Of a DNA stretch of 39,508 bases, positions 23,653 to 32,205 are shown one piece after another. Location: the NCBI GenBank assembly GCA_018398765.1, contig JAHBMJ010000865.1:1-39508 (forward strand). Direction: 5' to 3'. Position 1 is the first letter of the stretch. Each line of letters opens with the position of its first letter. A program made the position numbers and the translations under genes. The notes below the pieces were generated by a model that was given only the letters and a program-made list of their open reading frames with translations, did no database searches and was not told the DNA's origin. The DNA is from Chromera velia (Eukaryota; Sar; Chromeraceae).

Positions 23653-26319
23653 TACACATACACACGAACTCATCATATTGCACACATGATTGCACGTACA
23701 GACCAGGAGGAAGAAAGAAGATCCATGCTCCCCGGGACTCTTTTGCCCCTGTCATCTTTTTCCTGCCTGTATGAGATATAGCCGAGCACACACGCAGGCA
23801 AGCAAATGCACCCACACGCGCGCCCACATACCAACAAACAAACGGGCACACAAATCAGCCCCGCGACAGACAGATAGACAGAAAGAAAGGCAGGCAGACC
23901 TGTCCATTCCCATTGAACCCCACGGACTGAATGGCTCCCGAAGTATACTTCACAAACGTCGCCCTGAAATATCCGACAGCCGCCTCGACTCCTCCACTCT
24001 GTATGATCTTGGGCTCGCTCCTCGCGTCAGTGGTCCCAGTTGAACTCCCCAGGCCCAGCTGGCCGTGGGAATTGAGACCCCATTGGTAGAACCCCCCTTG
24101 GTCTGTGATGACCATGTTGTGTCTGTTCCCTCCGTTGATTGCCGTGTACACGTGACCTGTCTGGTCTGGAATCTGAACGGGGGTCGCCTGGGGAGTCGCG
24201 CTCTCGACATTGTTGCCGACCTCCCCTGCATCCTGACGGCCCCAGCCGTAGAGAGCGCCCCCGGAGAGAATCACGTGCCCAGTGTTGGCGCCAGCCTGCA
24301 CGCACATGTGTAGAGAGAGAAACGCATGCATGAACAAATGAATGTAAACGTGGCTGGAAAAAACTGTACAGATCCAACAAACAGAGCGAAGACGGTGAGG
24401 AGATAAGCGAACGAACGTCTCTCTGAAGAGGCCTCGCGACACCTTGCAAGGCCATGAGCGGACCAGACAGACAGAGGTCTTCTCCGTCTCAAAGAAAGAA
24501 GATAGGTCATGAAGAGCAAACGAGACACCCTTCTCTTTGAATTATTAGTCTACATACAGTCGGCACAAAATGAGTCTGTATAGTACAATAAGAGGGTGGA
24601 GGAAGAAACCGAAACTGCAGGATCGACTGACGAATATCTTGGAGACAGAGGTGAAGGACGAGAGGACCATCGGTGTGGAGACGCTGTTGCCGTCTCCTGT
24701 GTTGCCGTCTCCCAGCTGTCCGTATTCATTGCGGCCCCAGGTGTAGGCCTGTCCGTTGCTGGCAAGGGCAAGGCTGCAGAATATAAGAACACGTAATTTC
24801 GTTCAGCCAGGCGGAAGAAGGATGAATTGCATCTTTCTGTATGGAAGCAATGACCAGTCTGTGTGTCTGTGGTAAGCACGACTGAGGGAGGCTGCACTCA
24901 TGTAACAGAAGTAAGAGGAGGAGCAGAAGGGATCGAGCATGAAGGTCTGAACCATCAAATGTGCATCCGGATATCATGATCATACTTTCTTCTCCGCCTG
25001 CTAGAGTGTTTTTGTCTACACGAAGCTGAAATCTCTCTCGATCAGTTGAAAAGGGTCGCAAGATGGAAGGTTTCTTCGAGAAAGGAGACGGCCGTGTATA
25101 CAGTGGTGACAGATCTGGACACACACAAAATTACACATGCATGTCACCCCAAATGACGAAAGATGAAATTCAAAGAAGGCGGAAAAAATGACATCTGTCC
25201 TGATTTGCTACACGCACTGCTCTTTCTTGAGCAACAAAGGGAGCAACAGCAACATATCAAATGAGGTGTATGCGCACTCTAAAGAGCCGACTTATGGTCT
25301 TTGGTACACGAAATGTCCGTGATGGTGATACCCTCGAGTCCTGTCACAAGCACCGGAGTAGTCCTGTCTGTGGTTGTGCCGTCTCCAAGTTGGCCATACG
25401 CATTCCCCCCAAACCCCAAAATCGTCCCGTTAGTCAGCAGAACTAGGACGTGGTCACTCCCGGCACATAACGACGAGGCGCTTGCGACCGTCGAAACTTT
25501 GGTGGGCTTGCTGCAGCAAGGGAGAGACTAGAGGATTTGTTCAAAATCACAACGTACAGTCAAAGCAACATTTTATGCAAACCTGGTGGCAATGCTGTAG
25601 CACTCGGAGAGGAGGGTAGACAGGCAAAGAGACGAGTAGACGGCATTCAAATTGTCCTGCTGTGCAAGAAAAATAAATCGTCCGGATCACTGACATAGGG
25701 AAAATCAGTACGCTTAGGCCAGACTACGCGACACACTCATACACAGGGAGAGAGAGAGAGAAAGAAACGCAGTCAGAGAGGCAGGCAGGGAGACAGGGAG
25801 GCAGGGAGACAGGCAAGAGAGAGAGGGAGAGGGAGAGGGAGAGGGACAGGCGCTAAAAACAAAAAGTCCCACAGGCTGACTTCAAATCAACAGTGTTGCC
25901 CTGTCCCAGTTGACCCGAGCCGTTCAGTCCCCACGAGTAGACGTCCCCAGAGTGGCCCTCCACTGCCACGAAGAAGAAATTACCTCCAGCGACCTTCGTG
26001 CTGGTAGCTGCACAAACACTCATGAGTGCCAGAGATTGATGTATGAGCAAATATGACTTTCTCGCCCGCAAACAACTGTTGTTCGCATGTTGTTTGCTCT
26101 GCGAGTGCAGACATGTACACATACATGCGGGTCTAGTGGTAACAGCTTCTTTGAGAGCTCATTAAGGAAAACCCTCATTCTGCTCATTTCTGCGACTGCG
26201 ATCTTTGGCTTCTACTTTTCTCTTCAATTTCAAAAAGAGAGCTGACGTTGTGAGACCACGATGTCCTGCAGAAGGGCAACGAAGATTAAGCGAAGATGCC
26301 CTCCGAAGCTTCTTCTCAT
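8539..26319 (-). CDS. Giant RCC1/EGF/sushi/HYR multi-pass membrane protein
   Basis: Probable surface receptor or adhesion protein; ligand and function unknown. Thirty-two exons join in phase: 26319-26247, 26007-25881, 25510-25292, 24773-24632, 24295-23900, 23494-23290, 23020-22889, 22650-22417, 22132-21902, 21765-21636, 21431-21334, 21091-20960, 20530-20298, 19880-19781, 19496-19199, 18927-18813, 18672-18446, 17757-17586, 17031-16729, 16436-16383, 15969-15748, 15605-15422, 14522-14047, 13678-13580, 13260-13015, 12592-12489, 12262-11824, 11761-11480, 11435-11118, 10816-10046, 9710-9189, 8769-8539. Total 7,515 nt, about 2,504 residues. Domain order: signal peptide 1-24, seven RCC1 blades to about 387, EGF, three CCP domains to about 662, EGF, EGF-Ca, two HYR domains to about 897, Cys-rich region to about 1110, membrane segments about 1110-1570, then a charged, low-complexity cytoplasmic tail. 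Domain calls to exon 25 are strong. The tail exons rest on phase and open frame only, and the junction near 11580-11435 is ambiguous. Confidence -1.
13720..13800. repeat. (CT)n(GT)n microsatellite
   Basis: Adjacent CT and GT runs in the intron between exons 23 and 24 of the giant gene, followed by degenerate GTGAAT units. Confidence -1.
17933..18441. repeat. (GAAA)n/(TTTC)n purine tract of about 500 bp
   Basis: Irregular GAAA tetramers interrupted by GAAC, GCAA, GGAA and AAAT units fill most of the intron between exons 17 and 18. On the transcribed (minus) strand the tract is pyrimidine-rich and ends beside the donor at 18445. It generates long artificial Phe/Leu/Ser frames on the minus strand and Lys/Glu/Arg frames on the plus strand. 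Confidence -1.
19199..20430 (-). other. Two HYR domains, exons 13 (end), 14 and 15
   Basis: HYR domains are immunoglobulin-like folds associated with adhesion. The first begins PTVLCPSD in exon 13 and is completed by exon 14 (NTITVTATDSQGSKASCTF). The second lies in exon 15, beginning APVVSCPSTITS and ending VTATDQAGNSGTCSFAVFV, the typical A-T-D-x-x-G-N-x-x-x-C-x-F ending of the family. Exon 15 then continues into the Cys-rich region through TASSDCVC, using the GTCAGT donor at 19198. A donor at 19157 would break the frame of the next Cys-rich exon and was not used. Confidence -1.
19897..19965. repeat. AAGGG/AACAG tandem repeat
   Basis: A short run of AAGGG pentamers interrupted by AACAG, in the intron between exons 13 and 14 of the giant gene, close to the exon 14 acceptor. 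Confidence -1.
20298..23020 (-). other. EGF - CCP x3 - EGF - EGF-Ca block, exons 7-13
   Basis: Exon 7 encodes an EGF-like unit (CDSNAACTDLTFGSFMCACN). Exons 8, 9 and 10+11 encode three sushi/CCP-like units, each starting with a VSCNE or VCPDS strand and ending with a SEWQGTAPSC or equivalent strand. Exon 12 is a second EGF (CDANAACTNTVGTFACACN). Exon 13 starts with DIDECVLGINNCGHTSSC, the calcium-binding EGF signature, and runs on into the first HYR domain. Nearly all of these modules are bounded by phase-1 introns. CCP2 and CCP3 are close relatives, sharing a Gly/Thr-rich GGQTGTTG/GGQTGNTG insert. Confidence -1.
20536..20580. repeat. (ATTC)n microsatellite
   Basis: ATTC tetramers directly upstream (on the minus strand) of the acceptor of exon 13, in the intron between exons 12 and 13. 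Confidence -1.
23522..23665. repeat. (AC)n microsatellite
   Basis: About 140 bp of CA dinucleotides with CGCA and CATA interruptions in the intron between exons 5 and 6 of the giant gene. Confidence -1.
25741..25850. repeat. GA/GGCAG/GGGAGA-rich repeat
   Basis: Purine-rich simple repeat in the intron between exons 2 and 3 of the giant gene, ending with four GAGAGG-like units. Confidence -1.
26247..26319 (-). other. First exon: signal peptide of the giant membrane protein
   Basis: A 73-nt exon, too short to stand out as an open frame, encodes MRRSFGGHLRLIFVALLQ and a few more residues: a basic N-terminus followed by a hydrophobic core, as expected for a secretory signal. It ends in phase 1 at a GTCAGC donor (26246). 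The next exon begins at 26007 in the matching phase with a CAG acceptor. This start fits the extracellular EGF/sushi domains better than the alternative in-frame ATG at 26023, which would leave the protein without a signal sequence. Confidence -1.
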
Positions 26320-26695
26320 CCTGCCAGAAATCGTACTCTCTCGCGACGCTACACGTACTTGAATCACGTTACACCTAGATTAGAGACCGGTTCCTTCGAA
26401 CATTTGTGCAGACTCTTGCAAGGGCCGCGGAGGCTGAAGAATCGCATCCCCCCCTACTGTACAAATTAATAACGCGAAACGATCGATACATGCATATGCA
26501 TGTATATACGTGCATAGGCATCATGCATGCAAAAAAAAAAAATTTGATCGCCATCGTCGATAAAAAGGATACGTCGAAAGGTACAACGTCAGGCATGCAA
26601 CCAATACAAACTACAAAAAAAACAATATTAAGTCCAACCCTCAATCATCAATATTAAGTCCAATAGCCTATAGACAAGATGTAACAAGATGCATA

Positions 26696-26733
26696 TACCG
26701 GACCGATGCAGGATTGTACCGGACCGATGCAGG
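26696..26733. repeat. Short direct duplication TACCGGACCGATGCAGG
   Basis: Two perfect 17-bp copies (26696-26712 and 26717-26733) separated by 4 bp, followed by partial GATGCAGG copies. Confidence -1.
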
Positions 26734-26809
26734 TAGATGCAGGATGGACCAGAGGCTCGTTCGTTCAGAGAGACATTAAAGAGAATATTATAGGCAATTT
26801 ATAGTTGGA

Positions 26810-26838
26810 TGCATGCATGTCGCTATGACATGCATGCA
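26810..26838. repeat. Perfect 12-bp inverted repeat, 5-nt loop
   Basis: The left arm TGCATGCATGTC (26810-26821), the loop GCTAT, and the right arm GACATGCATGCA (26827-26838) pair without mismatch. Each arm carries a full TGCATGCA palindrome. It lies about 490 bp upstream of the start of the giant minus-strand gene, so it could be a regulatory site; this is inference. Confidence -1.
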
Positions 26839-27761
26839 ATGGAGACTCACTGCATAGAGAAGGGGCAGGACGTAGAGAAGTTTTTGGATGTTGTTTATAG
26901 ACGAATAGAGTTAATAGACATCGTGTCATTATACGATTGACTTTCGATTTTGCGGATCGATCTTGAAGATAACTCTTAAACTGAAGATTTGTTGGGCTTT
27001 CATAATGGTCTATCTACCTGAGTAAGCCAAAGCAATACACTCTGACTCCATGTACTTCATGCAGTTAGTTGTATGCAGTATATGTTATTGTATATTCATG
27101 TATGTTTCCTCATCACTTACCTTAAGACTTGCCCACTTGCAAACAGACATATACAATATTACAGGTTTTAAAGTTAATATTTTTATAGAATAATATAGAA
27201 TTCAGTCGAATTCAATCTTTTTAAAATAATAATTGAATAACTGAACCGTATATTTTTCAAATATCTAAAATTGTTTAAAGATGTCGGAAGCATCGGCGGA
27301 GTGACCCTATTTTGATGCGTTGAAAGACTGACATGAGAAGAACGCAATTGAACAAGGAAACCAGTTGGTCAGCAGTATCACTTTATACACCTTGTTCGCT
27401 ATTTGTCATCATTTCTTGATTCCTATATCATTCTTTCTCCTTCTGTCCTATCAAAGCCCTCTCTAGTTCGGTCACCATGCATCGATCCAGTGGCTACGTT
27501 CGCTTTAATTTCTGTCCTCGGCTTCACATGCAGTCCATTCAATCCCTCCCTCACTCCCCTCCCTCCGGCCTCTTCGATCTGCCCTTTCCCTCTAGCTCAT
27601 TCTCCCGATCGAGACTCCCTCTCCCACCCGGCCACTCCGACATGCAGGCCGGAGCTCTTCATTCAACTCTCACATGCCCTCTGCTTCCTGCCCTGCCCGC
27701 GTTCGCTCATTCAAATTGGTGAAGGAGTATAGAAGGAGGGAGGGAAGGCAAGAACGAATTG

Positions 27762-28546
27762 TTACTGCGTCGTCTGTTTTCGGAGAATCCGCAGGAACTC
27801 GGTCTCATCGACCTCCCCGTCCTCGTTCTTGTCCGCCTCCTTGATCATTTCCTTCAACTCCTCGTGAGAGAGACTCTCCCCCAACTCAGACTGCATGCAT
27901 ACATGCATGCATGCAGTCAAAGGCGTACGGAGACAGACTTGATGTTTCTTTCTTTTCACAGACACATACATACATACAGAGAGACGCTCGGGTGGCTAAG
28001 CGGACAGACTGGACAGATGCAGCTCAACGCCGTCCGCTCTCTTCTATGCGTACTAAATTACAGGCAGAAAAAAGTATTACACATCCCGGCAGAAGATCAA
28101 TTAAGAAGGCCGGCTGCCTGCACGTGGCGTGATTTCCATCCACTCCCACGAAAGGAGCGCAGCGACGAAGGAAGTAGGGTCAAAAGGGCGGAAATTCAAA
28201 TTCGCCAACGCCATTAACCTACCGCGACTCGCCGGAGGTCTTCAAACGAAATCTTTCCTGATGGGCCCGCGAAGAGTCGATAGGCCTTCTGGATTTGGTC
28301 TTTCGAATCCTTCTCCGACTGCAACAGCAATCAAGCAACACGCAGCGTGAGAGGGTGAATGAGTGAGTGAGTGAGTGGGTGAGTCGGCGAGTGAGCGCGT
28401 TCAAAAACACTTCAATATGAATGGATTGTCGATTCGATATCGGTTTGGAGCAATTCTGAGCTTGAAGATGCGATTGGAGAACCCATGACATGAGATCGTC
28501 TCCCAAAGAATTTCAGACGCAAACACGCATTCACGCACACGAACGC

Positions 28547-28577
<31 letters not shown>

Positions 28578-30008
28578 GGGGGNNNNNNNNNNNNNNNNNN
28601 NNNNNNNNNNNNNNNNNNNNNNNNNNNNNNNNNNNNNNNNNNNNNNNNNNNNNNNNNNNNNNNNNNNNNNNNNNNNNNNNNNNNNNNNNNNNNNNNNNNN
28701 NNNNNNNNNNNNNNNNNNNNNNNNNNNNNNNNNNNNNNNNNNNNNNNNNNNNNNNNNNNNNNNNNNNNNNNNNNNNNNNNNNNNNNNNNNNNNNNNNNNN
28801 NNNNNNNNNNNNNNNNNNNNNNNNNNNNNNNNNNNNNNNNNNNNNNNNNNNNNNGGGGGGGGGGGGGAGGAGAAAGCGAGAGAGGGCGAAAGAGAGCATG
28901 CAGGTACACAAACACATGGGAGGCAGGCAGGCAGGCTGTCGATCAGTCAGAGAGCGAGAATGATGGAGAAAGAACGACAGACTATGTGTTTTTTCTTTTC
29001 TCTCCTTCTCTGTGTGTACACAAGAGACAAAAAAAGAAAGAAAGACAGGCAGGCAGACAGACAGACAGAAAGACAGAAGAGAGACAACAGGACAAACAAA
29101 TGGCTGGAGCACGGACAGACAGACCATCGTGATCGCCTTCACTCTCAGAAATTATCCGAACAGAAAAAAACCATGAATTCCAAATGAAAGGGGAACTCAG
29201 AAAGGCGAACGAACCATCTTGATGGTCATGATTTCCAGAAAGTCGTTGAAGTCTAGAAGCTGATTTTGACCCGAGCCGGTTCCCACCGCTCCTGCCAGGC
29301 TTTTTGCCCCCCCCGTATCCTTGTCTCTCCCCCCCGAGTTCCTCTCGAGATCGGACACCAGACGCTTCAGCTCTTCCTTTTTCGGTTCAAATCCCAGAGC
29401 CCTGAGGGCTACCTTGAGCTCTTTCGCATCAATCGTCCCTGCATTTGATATTTTTTGTGATTCGTTAATTATCGAGAGGCAGGTAGACGGGTGAAAGAGG
29501 CCGACAAAGAAGCAGTCGCGAGGAAAGGAAAGAATGAGTAGAAATGAATGAATGAATAAGTGGAAGGAAGGAGATAAACAAGGAAAGAATCTTGACGCAA
29601 GCTAGGAATCCTCTTGCGTCTGGTCCACCAGACATCCGAAACACCCCTCCTTGACGAAAGGGCGGGCGACCACAAACGCAGACACGCAGATACGGAAGCA
29701 CATATCGTCACGCTAACGAGTGCTTTTCTCACGGACTTGCTTTTTGCCCCATTTAGTCACCTGCTCACTCACCCATCCGCCCGCAAAATGACTAAAAGAT
29801 TGTCTGTGCCCAGTCACAGGGACAGAGGCAAGCGAGCCAGAGTGGACAAGAAAAAGGAGCGGGGAAATGTCCGGCAAGGCAATTCTCCCTGACCGGTTCC
29901 GTCTGTGTCAAAAAGATCGAAGGCCTCCTTGATCTGCACTCGCTGCTCCTCTTTCAGCTCGGTAGGGGGCTTCACTCTGCCTTTGCCCTTTCTAGCTGCA
30001 GCAGACAT
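27762..30008 (-). CDS. Centrin (EF-hand protein of centrioles/basal bodies)
   Basis: Centrins are small calcium-binding proteins of centrioles, basal bodies and apical or flagellar structures. Four exons join in phase: 30008-29894, 29438-29215, 28318-28223, 27890-27762 (564 nt, 187 residues). The basic N-terminus is followed by [18 protein letters not shown] and a canonical first EF loop (DTDGTGTIDAKE), then [19 protein letters not shown], highly typical of centrin. EF-hand 2 is degenerate and expanded: its loop is replaced by a Gly/Ala/Ser-rich insert of about 20 residues before [17 protein letters not shown]-hand 3 reads [14 protein letters not shown] and lacks most acidic ligands. EF-hand 4 ([12 protein letters not shown]) is canonical, and the end is [11 protein letters not shown]. 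The usual centrin length is about 170 residues, so the excess is mostly the insert. The family call is secure; the gene name (centrin 1/2 versus 3 class) is not assigned. Confidence -1.
28583..28854. other. Assembly gap (272 N)
   Basis: A run of N lies inside the centrin intron between exons 2 and 3. It is flanked by a GA run plus eight G on the left and thirteen G on the right, so a simple-sequence tract probably caused the break. No exon appears to be missing, since exon 2 and exon 3 join in phase to the expected centrin sequence. Confidence -1.
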
Positions 30009-30423
30009 CTTATGAATCTCCCTCCGTCACAAGGCCTCAGACTCCGATCTCTTCTAGTCCAAGGACTGCAGCGCAACAGTCAGAGAGAAGTCAGTGTTGT
30101 TTGCGGGGATGTGTGTCACCAGCTCTTGAGAGAGAATGCCGTGACACGAGCGGATTGAAACTGAAGACAGGCCCCAGATCGATTGTGCCAGATTGATTGC
30201 TAGGCAGTGCCAGCTATTGCGAGACAGAGCGATGTCTCTGTTAGATGCCTGTGTTAATATACATCGATCTCTGATGTCATCATCTTTCTACGATTGAGCA
30301 ACATGCACATGCATTGCATGAACCCCGTTTTTATGCGTTTGCATTGAATTTGCACGCTGATTGCGCGCAGGGCGCGCGCTGCCATGCATGCATGCACGTA
30401 ACAAATTGTAACAAAATATGCAC

Positions 30424-30563
30424 GTGCTATGCATCCACGAACCCTCAAACCCAAATATGCAATCATATATACAAGCTGTGGCGGACTCCTGACGTCGCCG
30501 CCCCACCTTGTTCTTGCAGAAGGCTTTCGAAAAGTGACTTGAGGGTTCATGTATGCATAGCAC
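30424..30563. repeat. Inverted-repeat element, 25-bp arms, 90-nt centre
   Basis: The left arm (30424-30448, beginning GTGCTATGCAT and ending ACCCTCAA) is the reverse complement of the right arm (30539-30563, beginning TTGAGGGTTCAT) with two mismatches. The 90-nt centre is unrelated and partly GC-rich. No target-site duplication is visible. It may be a MITE remnant or a structured transcript; neither is shown. Confidence -1.
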
Positions 30564-30589
30564 ATCCTAACATACCGGCTGTAACCGAC

Positions 30590-31140
30590 TGTTAGTTCGC
30601 TTGATAACAGGTGTTCTGCCTAGGTCTGTTTCACCACATTTTAAACAATAAAAAAATGGAGAGTCTGACAAATCATTAGAAAAACAATAACTATGATACC
30701 AAATTTTATGACCGATCATTAGAGTGCATTATTAAACACTTTGACTCATTGTTTATCACTCATAAGAGTACATAAGAGCTCATAAAAACTATAAAAGAAT
30801 TAGCAGCAAAGAAAACAAAATTCTTAAGCAAAAAACTTTTCACTATTTTTAGCTAGACCTTTAGTATATTTTCATTACTTTGAGGACCGCCTTATTGAGC
30901 TTTTAAAAAACAAATCACATACCAATATATCCAGACTATCTCAGATTGGCAATAATTGGCAATCAGGGTCGTTCAATAAGGATTATAATAGCGGGAAGGC
31001 CCTAGGGCGGAACATATCAATCAATCAATCAATCAATCAATTGTGAATGCGCAAAAATTAAAAGTTTTGTTAGACAAAAAAGATTTTTTTTCGTTTCTGA
31101 ATGGTTTTGGGGCTTATTTTCAAATTGGAAAGAGATAAGT
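30590..31140. other. AT-rich intergenic island
   Basis: Strongly AT-rich sequence with many short A and T runs and an AATC repeat at about 31018-31041. There is no open frame of interest. It separates the centrin 5' region from the CA-rich tracts and the TCAIM-like gene. Confidence -1.
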
Positions 31141-31305
31141 TGCTCACATAACTCAGTCGGTCTGCATCTGTCTGTGCACTGGTACTTCAATCTTGGGAGC
31201 TGCAATTGGCTGCAATTTCATAAGAACATACACACAGAAAATATATGTATTGTCTGCTAAATTGCTTCCAAATATGTTCACAAAGAATTAAGACAAAAGA
31301 AATTT

Positions 31306-31459
31306 CATTCAGCGGTACGCACGGCAATACAGACACAGACACACAGACACACAGACACACAGAAACACAGACACACAGACACACAGACACACAGACACAG
31401 ACACACACACACACACACAGACACACATACACACACACAGACACCCAGACACCCGGCCA

Positions 31460-31539
<80 letters not shown>

Positions 31540-31633
31540 CACACAACGTCTGCACATGAACATTTTCATCCCCACTGAAAAACTTTCCGTCGCTCCGAGC
31601 TCACGTCATTCAGCGGTATGCACGGCAATGCAG
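31306..31633. repeat. Direct repeat flanking CA tracts
   Basis: A 27-bp sequence beginning CATTCAGCGGTA and ending GGCAATACAG/GGCAATGCAG occurs at 31306-31332 and 31607-31633 with two differences, 301 bp apart. Each copy is followed by a CA-rich microsatellite, so the unit repeat-plus-microsatellite seems to have been duplicated. Confidence -1.
31326..31545. repeat. (CA)n/(CAGA)n microsatellite
   Basis: About 220 bp of ACACAG and CA units in the intergenic region; the reverse strand gives artificial Cys/Val frames. Confidence -1.
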
Positions 31634-31929
31634 GCATCCAACCACCCACCCACATACACACACACACACACACATACACACGCACACAAACACACAGTGC
31701 TACACTCTCAAAAGTATACACATATCAATACATACACGCATACAAATATTGTATATATAGATGATTCACGCACGCATGCATGCACGAAAGGACGATCCGA
31801 AAATCTAAAAAGTCGGTTCTACTTGGATTCAATCCATTCTTTTTCTCCTTGTGTACCATTAGAACCGATTTTTCACTACACCCTCAGAGTCTCTGTCTCG
31901 TTTGCTTGAGCCATGATCCTGAAAGTGCT

Positions 31930-32050
31930 CACTCACACACGCTCTCTCTCTCTCTCTGTCTCTCTCTCTCTCTCTTTCCCTCTGTCTCTCTGTTTCTCTC
32001 TCTCTCTCTCTCACACGTACACACGTACACACGTACATACATACACAGTG

Positions 32051-32102
<52 letters not shown>

Positions 32103-32205
32103 AGAGAGACACACACAGGGAGAGTCAGAAACAGTCACACACAGTCACAGACAGTCACACACATACTCATAGACACAGTCACATACACATTCACAGACAC
32201 ACAAT
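31930..32205. repeat. (CT)n - (CA)n - (GC)n compound microsatellite
   Basis: CT runs (31940-32010) pass into CA runs with a CGCGCGCG core near 32090-32100 and then degenerate CAGTCA units to about 32200. Confidence -1.

Larger units (their letters stand above)
23290..26007 (-). other. Seven RCC1 (beta-propeller) repeats, exons 2-6
   Basis: Seven blades each carry the G-Q-L-G type signature: DVYSWGLNGSGQLGQGN, GFGGNAYGQLGDGT, AYTWGRNEYGQLGDGN, LYGWGRQDAGEVGNN, FYQWGLNSHGQLGLGS, SVGFNGNGQLGLGN and WTTGDNTYGQLG. Seven is the number needed to close an RCC1 propeller. Blade 4 has a degenerate signature. RCC1 repeats are best known from cytosolic and nuclear proteins; here they follow a signal peptide and precede EGF and sushi domains, so they should be extracellular or lumenal. 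Introns fall inside blades in mixed phases, unlike the downstream modules. Confidence -1.
26390..27400. other. AT-rich intergenic region upstream of the giant gene
   Basis: Low-GC sequence without a recognisable gene between the giant gene start and the end of the centrin gene. It contains two copies of a CAATATTAAGTCCAA word (about 26623 and 26648), a short tandem duplication, and a perfect hairpin (separate entries). The remaining 27401-27761 is CT-rich and lies 3' of the centrin stop; nothing coding was supported there. Confidence -1.

Noticed and set aside
23352..23851. Cys/Val and Thr/His repeat frames
   Set aside because: Translations of the CA dinucleotide tract in an intron. The same applies to 31187-31575 and 31913-32236.
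25569..25655. Candidate exon with CAG acceptor and GTTTGC donor between RCC1 exons 2 and 3
   Set aside because: Its entry phase does not match exon 2, and joining exon 2 directly to exon 3 gives an uninterrupted RCC1 repeat.
25853..26122. Alternative start of the giant protein at ATG 26023
   Set aside because: It runs through a good CAG acceptor and gives no signal peptide; the upstream exon 26319-26247 fits in phase and supplies one.
27403..27732. 109-codon plus-strand frame 3' of the centrin gene
   Set aside because: Pro/Ser/Leu-rich translation of CT-rich DNA with no domain; most likely the 3' flank of centrin on the other strand.
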